Assembly (NCBI GenBank): GCA_946186115.1
Contig: CAMHLV010000025.1
Location: 1 to 39,420 of the forward strand
DNA length: 39,420 bases
Direction: 5' to 3'
DNA from: an uncultured Prevotella sp.
GTDB lineage: Bacteria; Bacteroidota; Bacteroidia; Bacteroidales; Bacteroidaceae
A model generated the notes under the pieces. That model ran no database searches. It was given only the letters and a program-made list of their open reading frames with translations, and was not told the DNA's origin. Shown piece after piece: positions 7,318-13,303 of the stretch (the stretch's first letter is position 1; each line of letters opens with the position of its first letter). The position numbers and the translations under genes were made by a program.

Positions 7318-7333
7318 GCGAATTCAATGTTCG
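7318..7333 (-). promoter_or_regulatory. WYL-cluster operator, regulator copy (autoregulation)
   Basis: The + strand reads GCGAATTCAATGTTCG and extends to GCGAA-N7-TTCGC symmetry on the minus strand. It lies 10 nt (7308-7317) from the -7 box. Confidence 0.8.
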
Positions 7334-7338
7334 CTGGC

Positions 7339-7473
7339 CTATATTGTTTTAGATGGCACCAATAATTCCTTAAATCTCATTTGACCTTTTCTGTGCTCGG
7401 CATAAATCGAACGAGTTCGACTCTGCATTCGCATACTCGCTGTCTTTAGCTTGTTATAGCGTTGTATCTCCAT
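7339..7473 (-). CDS. small basic protein ORF, 44 aa (hypothetical)
   Basis: The ORF reads MEIQRYNKLKTASMRMQSRT... and ends ELLVPSKTI. It is rich in Arg and Lys, with no signal peptide or domain I recognise. It ends 5 nt before the operator of the WYL gene, the same tight spacing seen at the other genes of this cluster, and a TAAATTTG box lies 44 nt upstream. Both points favour a real gene, but composition alone could allow chance. Confidence 0.35.
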   Translation of the reverse strand: MEIQRYNKLKTASMRMQSRTRSIYAEHRKGQMRFKELLVPSKTI

Positions 7474-7516
7474 ATCGTTTTTAGTTATTCTTGCCCACCA
7501 TTGGGCGTTCCGTGTA

Positions 7517-7524
7517 CAAATTTA
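7517..7524 (-). promoter_or_regulatory. possible -7 box for the 44-aa ORF
   Basis: The minus strand reads TAAATTTG. A GCCCaatggtGGGC hairpin lies in the presumed leader. No clear -33 TTG is visible. Confidence 0.35.
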
Positions 7525-7559
7525 ATCAAATAAATCGAAAACATAATGAATCATGAACA

Positions 7560-8072
7560 TAAATTAAGATAATTGATAGCTTTTCCACTTGAATATGACA
7601 TCATTCCGCACAGAATACAGCATGAAATGCCATAGAAGGGTGTAGCTAATACGCACTTTGTGGTGGAGTGCCACACAAAGATGCTTGTCTGCTTTCTGAT
7701 TGAGCAAGCTCGGCATACATTAGGGTCTTGTTTCCCTGAATTGAGCACAGTACCTACGAGGTAATCGGCTTGCCGCTTCGCTCGTCGAAGAACTGCTGAC
7801 GAGTTTCAACAGTTTCGTCACAAAGATGAAGGAGATGGCCAAATGAGGTTACGATTTGGCAACCTAACTCCTTCACCAATCCTCCCCAATTTGCTTTTTG
7901 CCCAAAAGTGAACTTCCTCATTCTTCCCCGTATTGCCTTTATTACAGGCCGAATTGCATTAATCTTCCAAAATCGCTTCGTAACTACAACTTTTTTTCGT
8001 AACTCTGGCTTCGCCGAAGTTACTCGGCACTCGGAAAAGTTCAAATAAATTTGGCTTTTCTCTCGTTTTTTC
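7560..8072. other. intergenic stretch without a secure gene
   Basis: Between the 44-aa ORF and the ATPase gene (about 700 nt) no reading frame has recognisable domains. A minus-strand frame at 7754-8044 (96 aa, with FGQKANWGGLVKELG and LCDETVETRQQFFDERSG) and one at 7551-7748 are open, but the complementary plus frames look equally protein-like and the area is repeat-rich. A block at 7668-7712 resembles, in inverted orientation, a block at 253-300 at the other edge of the island. Confidence 0.4.
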
Positions 8073-8163
8073 GTAACTTTGCTGATGAATCAGCGAAGTT
8101 ACTCCGTTTCGGCAAAAAAAGAAACAAGTTTCTTTGTTTTGCGCTCAACTTTTCGTAACTTTG
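7998..8163 (+). repeat. two diverged promoter/hairpin modules in tandem
   Basis: Each module starts with GTTACTC-G, holds an internal inverted repeat and ends in TTTCGTAACTTTGC. The first has AAAAG-TTCAAATAAATTTG-GCTTTT symmetry, and the second AAAGAAAC-AA-GTTTCTTT. Hairpins span the joins: GTAACT..GGC pairs with GCC..AGTTAC near 7996-8025, and GTAACTTTGCTGAT (8073-8086) pairs with ATCAGCGAAGTTAC (8089-8102). Two TAACTTTG boxes (8074-8081, 8156-8163) each have a TTG at proper distance (8051-8053, 8134-8136), so these are probably two promoters for the ATPase/DUF4435 pair. Confidence 0.6.
8156..8163 (+). promoter_or_regulatory. -7 box of the ATPase/DUF4435 operon
   Basis: TAACTTTG, with TTG at 8134-8136 and a 19-nt spacer. 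It lies 16 nt before the ATG at 8180. Confidence 0.7.
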
Positions 8164-8179
8164 CACAAAACTTACAACT

Positions 8180-8983
8180 ATGAAATACGCTGACTATATC
8201 AAGCAGATTGAAATTGACGCCCTGTGGAGTGGCAAGAAGCATGTCTTGTGGACGCTCGACCCGCATGTCAACATCCTCAGTGGCATCAATGGAGTGGGTA
8301 AGTCGACCATCATCAATAAGGTGTTTCGCAGCATCAATACCAACGGTGACGTGGTAAACCACCTGCTGAAGGGGGTGCGCATCACCGTTGAGCCAGAGGA
8401 TGCTACCCACGTCAGGTTCGACATGATACGCTCGCTGGACTCTCCCGTGCTCGATACTGAGACGCTCAACATGGTCGATGCACGCATCCGCTCGGCCCTC
8501 GACTTCCAGCTCTACCACCTGCAGCGCAAGTACCTGGACTATCAGGTGAATATCGGCAACCGCATCATCGCGGAGCTGCAGCAGGGGAATGCCGAGGCTG
8601 CCCAGCAACTGTCGCAGGCCAAGAAGCGCTTCCAGGACATCGTCGATGACCTCTTTGCCGAGACGGGGAAGAAGATTGTGCGCACGGAGAACGAGATACG
8701 TTTCTCGCAGATTGGTGAGACGCTGGTGCCCTACCAACTCTCGTCGGGCGAGAAGCAGATGCTGGCCATCCTGCTCACTGTCCTCGTTGAGAACCAGCAA
8801 CACTATGTGCTCTTCATGGATGAACCGGAGGTCAGTCTGCACATCGAGTGGCAGAAGCAGCTCATCGATCTGATACTGGAGCTGAATCCCAACGTGCAGA
8901 TTATCCTGACCACACATTCGCCTGCCGTCATCATGGCCGGCTGGGCAGACAGTGTGACTGAAGTGGATGACATTACAGTTTAA
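8180..8983 (+). CDS. compact SMC/OLD-type ATPase (PARIS AriA-like)
   Basis: A 267-aa ABC-class ATPase: Walker A GINGVGKST (35-43), a helical insert (~100-165), signature LSSGEKQ (187-193), Walker B YVLFMDEPE (209-217) and the H-loop TTHSP (244-248). There is no nuclease domain of its own. The next gene encodes a DUF4435 protein, and an AAA ATPase next to DUF4435 is the layout of the PARIS anti-phage system (AriA/AriB). AriA is larger (~450 aa), so this is a reduced relative, or another pair in the OLD/RecF superfamily. The promoter pair lies immediately upstream. Confidence 0.85.
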   Translation: MKYADYIKQIEIDALWSGKKHVLWTLDPHVNILSGINGVGKSTIINKVFRSINTNGDVVNHLLKGVRITVEPEDATHVRFDMIRSLDSPVLDTETLNMVDARIRSALDFQLYHLQRKYLDYQVNIGNRIIAELQQGNAEAAQQLSQAKKRFQDIVDDLFAETGKKIVRTENEIRFSQIGETLVPYQLSSGEKQMLAILLTVLVENQQHYVLFMDEPEVSLHIEWQKQLIDLILELNPNVQIILTTHSPAVIMAGWADSVTEVDDITV

Positions 8984-8984
8984 A

Positions 8985-9034
8985 TTGAGAATTGAAAATT
9001 GAAAATTGAAAATTGAAAATTGAAAATTGAAAAT
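8985..9034 (+). repeat. AATTGAAAA tandem repeat
   Basis: About six units of TTGAAAA/TTGAGAA lie between the ATPase and DUF4435 genes. The same motif, inverted, fills 17167-17290. A small GCGAGC-aaa-GCTCG hairpin follows near 9055. The repeat makes the intergenic gap 133 nt but shows no terminator. Confidence 0.85.
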
Positions 9035-9116
9035 TCTTACAACTAAAACTATAAGCGAGCAAAGCTCGTAGGAAAAATTAAAAACAAAGGCGAGCTCGAT
9101 GTGAAACATCAAAATT

Positions 9117-10127
9117 ATGGGTGGCAGACTGAAAGATAACCTCAATAGCCAGTACTTCGAGGCGGCAAATGCCTTGAAGTCACGCAGTGCCCGGCGTAGG
9201 ATAGTGGCTTATGTCGAGAGCTACGACGACATCTACTTCTGGCGTACCGTGCTGGGGCGCTTCGAGGACGACACGCGCTATTTCGAGGTGATGCTTCCCT
9301 CGCACAAAAAGCTGGAGCGAGGCAAGAAGTCGGTGCTGATGAACCTGCTGGAGGATGGCGACAAGCATCCCGAAGAACGGCTGGGAACCTCCATGATAGC
9401 CTGTGTAGATGCCGACTACGACTACCTGTTACAGGGAGTCACGCAACAGTCGAAGAAGGTGATAGAGAATCCCTATGTGTTCCATACCTATGCCTACGCC
9501 ATAGAGAACCTGCAGTGTTATGCCCCTTCGCTGCATGATACCTGTGTCGCCGTGACGCTCAACGACCACCGCATCTTCGACTTCCAAGAATACCTGAGTC
9601 TGTACAGCGAGGCCATCTTCCCGCTTTTCGTCTGGTCCGTTTGGGCCTATAGGTCAGGGGAGCACAACCGCTTCTCGCTCTCCGACTTCAGTCGTGTCAT
9701 CGATCCTGGAGGCTTCAGCGTTGCCGATGCCCAGGCCAGCATCGTTCACCTGCGCCGTAAGGTGGGCACCAAGGTGCACCAGTTGCAGGCCCAATACCCC
9801 AACAACAAAGAAGAATACCTCAAGGTGAAGGACATGGTCAAGGCGCTGGGCGTCACTCCGCAGACCACCTACCTATACATCCAGGGCCACCACTTGTTCG
9901 ACAACGTCGTCGTTCCCATCCTCAACAAGGTCTGCAACCGCCTGCGCCAGGAGCGTCAGGACGAGATAGCCCGCACAGCCCGCCACCATACCCAGCGCAC
10001 CAACGAGATGTCGTGCTACGAGCACTCCATCCAGGACATCCGCCAGACGCTGAAGAAGAACACCGGCTACATGGCCTCAGAGCCTTTCCAACGCATCCTC
10101 CACGACCTCGCCAGCCTCTTCAAATAG
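9117..10127 (+). CDS. DUF4435 protein (TOPRIM-like, PARIS AriB-like)
   Basis: A 336-aa protein. The start has VESYDDIYFWRTVL (33-46), with a conserved Glu (E34) as in the TOPRIM fold, then IACVDADYDYLL (94-105), with the D-x-D pair at 98/100, and YAYAIENLQC, typical of DUF4435. AriB of PARIS is a DUF4435 TOPRIM nuclease released by its ATPase partner on infection, so the same division of labour is likely here. The C-terminal half (~200-336) is helical and of unknown role. The pair is also widespread in Bacteroidota genomes, so a housekeeping function cannot be excluded. Confidence 0.85.
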   Translation: MGGRLKDNLNSQYFEAANALKSRSARRRIVAYVESYDDIYFWRTVLGRFEDDTRYFEVMLPSHKKLERGKKSVLMNLLEDGDKHPEERLGTSMIACVDADYDYLLQGVTQQSKKVIENPYVFHTYAYAIENLQCYAPSLHDTCVAVTLNDHRIFDFQEYLSLYSEAIFPLFVWSVWAYRSGEHNRFSLSDFSRVIDPGGFSVADAQASIVHLRRKVGTKVHQLQAQYPNNKEEYLKVKDMVKALGVTPQTTYLYIQGHHLFDNVVVPILNKVCNRLRQERQDEIARTARHHTQRTNEMSCYEHSIQDIRQTLKKNTGYMASEPFQRILHDLASLFK

Positions 10128-10193
10128 CATCAGCATCTTTGGCCTTTCCTGGCTACGCGCTTTATCATTGGCTTGCCGCATAGCGGGCAAACG

Positions 10194-10583
10194 TTAGATC
10201 GTTATGACCTTCTCGAAGGAGATGTCTTTATAGAGGTCGGGACTGCCCTTGGAGCTTTCGGGGAGGAAGTGGAGGCGGACGCCGCGGATGTGCTTTTTGG
10301 CCTTGAACAGCTCAGGATCATCCACCTTGTCGCTCTCTATCTCCAGCTTCATCAGCCCCCAGTCGCTCAAACGCACCTTGTCGCCACGGCGCAGATGCTT
10401 TTTCAATACCTCGCTGAGGCTCATGACAACACCCACGATGTTGCCCTCGGAGGTGCCCATGCGCCTGGCTACCTCTTTGATAATCTGGTGGCTGTCGATG
10501 GTGCCGTTGTGTACGGCCTTTGCCTTGTACTTGCCATAGGTGGCCAGTGTGGGCTTTGTTTCTTTTGCTATTTTGTATTTCAT
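10194..10583 (-). CDS. HU-like DNA-binding protein (HU-HIG family)
   Basis: A 129-aa histone-like protein of the longer Bacteroidota HU type. The MKYKIAKETKP start, the SHQIIKEVARRMGTSEGNIVGVVMSLSEVLKKHLRRGDKVRLSDWG region and the beta-arm end RGVRLHFLP are family features. It lies next to the VirE_N/VapE gene, a pairing seen repeatedly in Bacteroides and Prevotella genomes. Its upstream region is the left iteron-rich inverted repeat (10601-10700), so the protein may bind there. It converges with the DUF4435 gene. Confidence 0.88.
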   Translation of the reverse strand: MKYKIAKETKPTLATYGKYKAKAVHNGTIDSHQIIKEVARRMGTSEGNIVGVVMSLSEVLKKHLRRGDKVRLSDWGLMKLEIESDKVDDPELFKAKKHIRGVRLHFLPESSKGSPDLYKDISFEKVITI

Positions 10584-10600
10584 ATTTTTTTCTCTTACTG

Positions 10601-10700
10601 GGATTTTTTTTGAAAAAAGGTTGTAAGGTTGTCAAAACGCCGATGTACAAAGGGATTGCAACCTGTCGAAGGTTGTCAGAGGTTGTCAAAAGGTTGTCAG
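10601..10700 (+). repeat. left ~100-bp terminal inverted repeat with iterons
   Basis: It is nearly identical in inverse orientation to 13047-13145. The outer end is GGATTTTTT, and it contains GGTTGTAA (10619-10626), GGTTGTCA (10627-10634), a central AACGCCGATGTACAAAGG and TTGCAACCTGTC, and GGTTGTCA at 10671, 10681 and 10692. The last three are spaced 10 and 11 nt, one helical turn. The inner end overlaps the TGA stop of the VapE gene (10697-10699). Confidence 0.88.
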
Positions 10701-12796
10701 AGTACAGGGGTTATCTTATAGCGTCTCCTATCGTAGCTTTCGCCTCTCTCAAAACCCTTGCGTCGCAGGTAACTGCCTATCAGTGTGGCATTTGAGCGGT
10801 TTTCGGCATCCATCTTCAGTTCCTTCAGTATCTCTGTCGGACTCATCAACAGCACCTGGTCACCATGCTGAGGCTTGCGGAAGCGGTCTTCAAAGAGCAA
10901 AATGACGTTGGGTGTCTCGTAGTAGTCGGCATTATGATCCTGTATCAGTCTTTCGCGCTCGCCAGTGAAGGCATATTCCTCGCCGTGTGCTATCTCATAT
11001 ACTATCTGAGCGTACAGCTGCTGGTAGTCGATGGCCTTGTCGCCCTGTGTGTCGGTGTCGATCATGTCGTTGACCTCTACCACGAGGTAGCGTCGCGAGC
11101 CCGACTCGTCTTTCAGCGGTACCAGCGAGTTGGTGGTGGCGCAGAAGGCAGCGTAGCGCTGCTGCTGTTCGAAGGTGGTGGAGTAGAGGCGGCGCTCTTT
11201 GACATCCGTGCGCTGTATGAGGTGCTTGAGGAATGCCGTCTGAGCCTTGCTTATCTGGTCGTATTCGTCGATGTTGATGAGCAGGAAGCGGCTCAGTGCG
11301 CGCAGTGCCTCTTTCTTGTTGGTGAAGTCGATACGGTCGATGTAGAACGGCATCAGTTTGCTTGGCAGCAGCATGCGCATGAATGTTGACTTGCGTGTGC
11401 CCTGTCCGCCCACCAGCATGAGCACCATCTGTGCGCCATACATAGCGTTGGCTCCCGACTGCCACTGGCTCACCATCGAGCGCATCCACACCTTGAAGTT
11501 GTCGCGCCATCCAGGACTTGTGGTCTTCACGCGGTCGGCCATTTCGCCCAGTCTGTCGCGGCCGTCCCAGTGTGGCAGCTCGTCGAGCCATTCGCGCACA
11601 GGGTCGTACTGTTCGATGCGTTCCGAGATGAGGATACGCTCCAGGTCCTGTGGCCACACCTTGATGCCTTCGCGGATGGCGGCATTGTTGATGTCGTTGC
11701 GGGCCTCGTCGGTAAGGGGTTTCCACCAGAGTTCATACATATATTTCTCCTGATACTCTATGTCGCCAGTCACCTTGTTGCGTCGGAACATGTAGCGGCG
11801 CTTCAGGAATTCCTCCAGCAGCTGCTGGTGCATCAGCGAGCGGTCTATCGGATTCTGCAGTCCTGTCTTGTGCTTGTTATATGCCGTCTGGAAGGTAGAA
11901 CGCAGCTCCACCTCTTTGTCCCAGCAGTCAAGTGCCTCAAGTGTCATCTTCGTCGCCAGCTCCTGGTCGATGCCTGCCTTGCAGCATGCCACGGCCAGAC
12001 GCATCAGGTGTTCTTCCATTGCGCACAGTTCGCGATATGAGAAGTCGCGGCATAGCGTATTGTATTTCACCACATCCATCTCGCGGCGCGTATAGCCTGG
12101 CAGCACCTGAGTGTCAAGCTGAACCTCATCGGGCAGGCTTACTACCTGTGCCGATGTGCTGGTAAGAGGCTTCGTGGGCTGGCTCATGCGGATGGCCTTG
12201 GCCTTTGGATTGTAGTATGCCTGCGTGTCGAACGATATGCGGAACGACTCTGTGCCGTCGTGTATCGCCTCGCGGGCTCGCACTCCTGTTGACTGCAACA
12301 CATACTCTGCTGCACGCTTGTAGGCATACTGCTGAAACAGAGCTATTTGCGCGTCGTCGGCAGGCAGCGTGCCGTCATCCAGTACGTAGGGTATCAGCAC
12401 CTCCAGCGTTTCGCCGCGTGCGCCAATAAACGACATCAGCGTCTGTTCCCACACGTTTACTGTTTTCCTCAACTGCTCCAGCGCTTCCTGGCCTGTCGCA
12501 ACGGGCAGTGACAGCAGCACCAGTCCTGTGTATGCTCCTTTCTCGCCAATGGCTGGGTTTATCTCTGGCAACCACTCCTCGGCCAGTCCTCCAGAGCCCA
12601 AGCCTATCTCTGTGCGCACCATTTCTAATCCGCGAGCGGCATTTACCCGTCGTTCATACTTGCCCGAGCGTGTCCATTCGGCCACGCTGTCGAGTGTTAC
12701 CATCTTCTCCAGCCAGCGGTTGCGATAGAGATACTGCATTCTGACTTTCCTCATTTTGTTCGCATTAGCATTTTCCTTTTTCTTCATCATCTTCAT
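10697..12796 (-). CDS. VirE_N / VapE primase-helicase-like protein with DUF3874 tail
   Basis: A 699-aa protein. Residues ~25-190 match the VirE/BT4734 N-terminal domain, seen in primase-like proteins of mobile elements. Residues ~330-600 match the VapE (virulence-associated E) ATPase: WLDELPHWDGRDRL, Walker A GGQGTRKSTF, LLINIDEYD as Walker B, and FCATTNSLVPLKDESGSRRYLVVEV. The end, SPTEILKELK...LIGSYLRRKGFERG, matches the DUF3874 winged helix. Such proteins act as replication initiators/helicases of phage satellites and integrated elements. The gene fills a unit bounded by inverted repeats of GGTTGTCA iterons, which would be its natural binding sites. No integrase or transposase is nearby. 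Confidence 0.88.
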   Translation of the reverse strand: MKMMKKKENANANKMRKVRMQYLYRNRWLEKMVTLDSVAEWTRSGKYERRVNAARGLEMVRTEIGLGSGGLAEEWLPEINPAIGEKGAYTGLVLLSLPVATGQEALEQLRKTVNVWEQTLMSFIGARGETLEVLIPYVLDDGTLPADDAQIALFQQYAYKRAAEYVLQSTGVRAREAIHDGTESFRISFDTQAYYNPKAKAIRMSQPTKPLTSTSAQVVSLPDEVQLDTQVLPGYTRREMDVVKYNTLCRDFSYRELCAMEEHLMRLAVACCKAGIDQELATKMTLEALDCWDKEVELRSTFQTAYNKHKTGLQNPIDRSLMHQQLLEEFLKRRYMFRRNKVTGDIEYQEKYMYELWWKPLTDEARNDINNAAIREGIKVWPQDLERILISERIEQYDPVREWLDELPHWDGRDRLGEMADRVKTTSPGWRDNFKVWMRSMVSQWQSGANAMYGAQMVLMLVGGQGTRKSTFMRMLLPSKLMPFYIDRIDFTNKKEALRALSRFLLINIDEYDQISKAQTAFLKHLIQRTDVKERRLYSTTFEQQQRYAAFCATTNSLVPLKDESGSRRYLVVEVNDMIDTDTQGDKAIDYQQLYAQIVYEIAHGEEYAFTGERERLIQDHNADYYETPNVILLFEDRFRKPQHGDQVLLMSPTEILKELKMDAENRSNATLIGSYLRRKGFERGESYDRRRYKITPVL

Positions 12797-13046
12797 GTTT
12801 TAGCTTCGTATTCATTAGGTTTTTACTACGTAAAACACAGCAAATTGTATGCCAATCTTCAGCAAATTCTCTCGAGAATTCAAGCCTTATGATGCTCCTC
12901 GCTATGGGTTTGCACGTAGCAAACCCTTATATTCTCTAGAGAATTTGTCTGTTCCCACCATGGGAATCCTTTTTAAAGCCCTTGCTACAAAGTGCTTTGC
13001 GCCGTGCTCATCTGCTGTCACTTTGGCAGTGTTTTTGGGCTGCCAT
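12797..13046. other. upstream region of the VapE gene with nested palindromes
   Basis: No supported gene. It holds a perfect hairpin GGGTTTGC-ACGTA-GCAAACCC (12906-12926) inside outer arms CAAATTCTCT (12863-12872) and AGAGAATTTG (12938-12947), plus the 14-bp perfect palindrome ATTCTCTAGAGAAT (12931-12944). A 77-codon plus frame (12849-13082) runs through the repeats and is not convincing. Confidence 0.6.
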
Positions 13047-13145
13047 TTTGACAACCTTTTGACAACCTCTGACAACCTTTGACAGGTTGCAATCCTTTTG
13101 TGCATCGGCGTTTTGACAACCTTTCAACCTTTTTTTAAAAAATCC
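13047..13145 (-). repeat. right ~100-bp terminal inverted repeat with iterons
   Basis: Read on the minus strand, it matches 10601-10700 with few changes (AACGCCGATGCACAAAAGG in the centre; the same three GGTTGTCA units at the inner end). Similarity extends 3-4 nt beyond GGATTTTTT (ACTAGG against ACTGGG). The two repeats point inward like transposon ends. Confidence 0.88.
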
Positions 13146-13175
13146 TAGTATATAAATTGTTTTTTTTGCCTCTCC

Positions 13176-13187
13176 GTAAACGTTTAC
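13176..13187. promoter_or_regulatory. 12-bp palindrome, possible operator
   Basis: GTAAACGTTTAC is a perfect palindrome of the LacI-family operator type, 21 nt upstream of the -33 TTG of the secreted-protein promoter. Confidence 0.35.
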
Positions 13188-13208
13188 AAAATAAATTTCA
13201 ACAGAAAT

Positions 13209-13239
13209 TTGGGAGTTTACATTTTTTTTCCTATTTTTG
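13209..13239 (+). promoter_or_regulatory. promoter of the 819-aa secreted protein gene
   Basis: TTG at 13209-13211, a 20-nt spacer and TATTTTTG at 13232-13239, the full Bacteroidota promoter. The leader to the ATG at 13304 is about 58 nt. Confidence 0.7.
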
Positions 13240-13303
13240 CAACATGAAGCAGCATGCTTTTTAACAAAACGAATATTACAATACTAACTAAAGCAAAACT
13301 TAT

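Noticed and set aside
7408..7419. CGAACGAGTTCG as a fifth WYL-cluster operator
   Set aside because: The half-sites match but the spacing is 2 nt instead of 5-6, and there is no -7 box 10 nt away; it lies inside the 44-aa ORF.
7754..8044. 96-aa minus-strand ORF as a gene
   Set aside because: No recognisable domain, no promoter box, and a plus-strand frame over the same DNA is equally open; it overlaps the repeat modules.
8985..9034. CRISPR array
   Set aside because: The repeats are contiguous 7-mers without spacers, and no cas gene is present.
8099..9145. 348-aa minus-strand ORF opposite the ATPase
   Set aside because: It is the mirror of the ATPase frame and of the TTGAAAA repeat (FNFQFSIFNFQFS); the plus strand has complete ATPase motifs.
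12849..13082. 77-aa plus-strand ORF beside the VapE gene
   Set aside because: It is made of hairpin and iteron sequence with no domain; a minus frame there is equally open.
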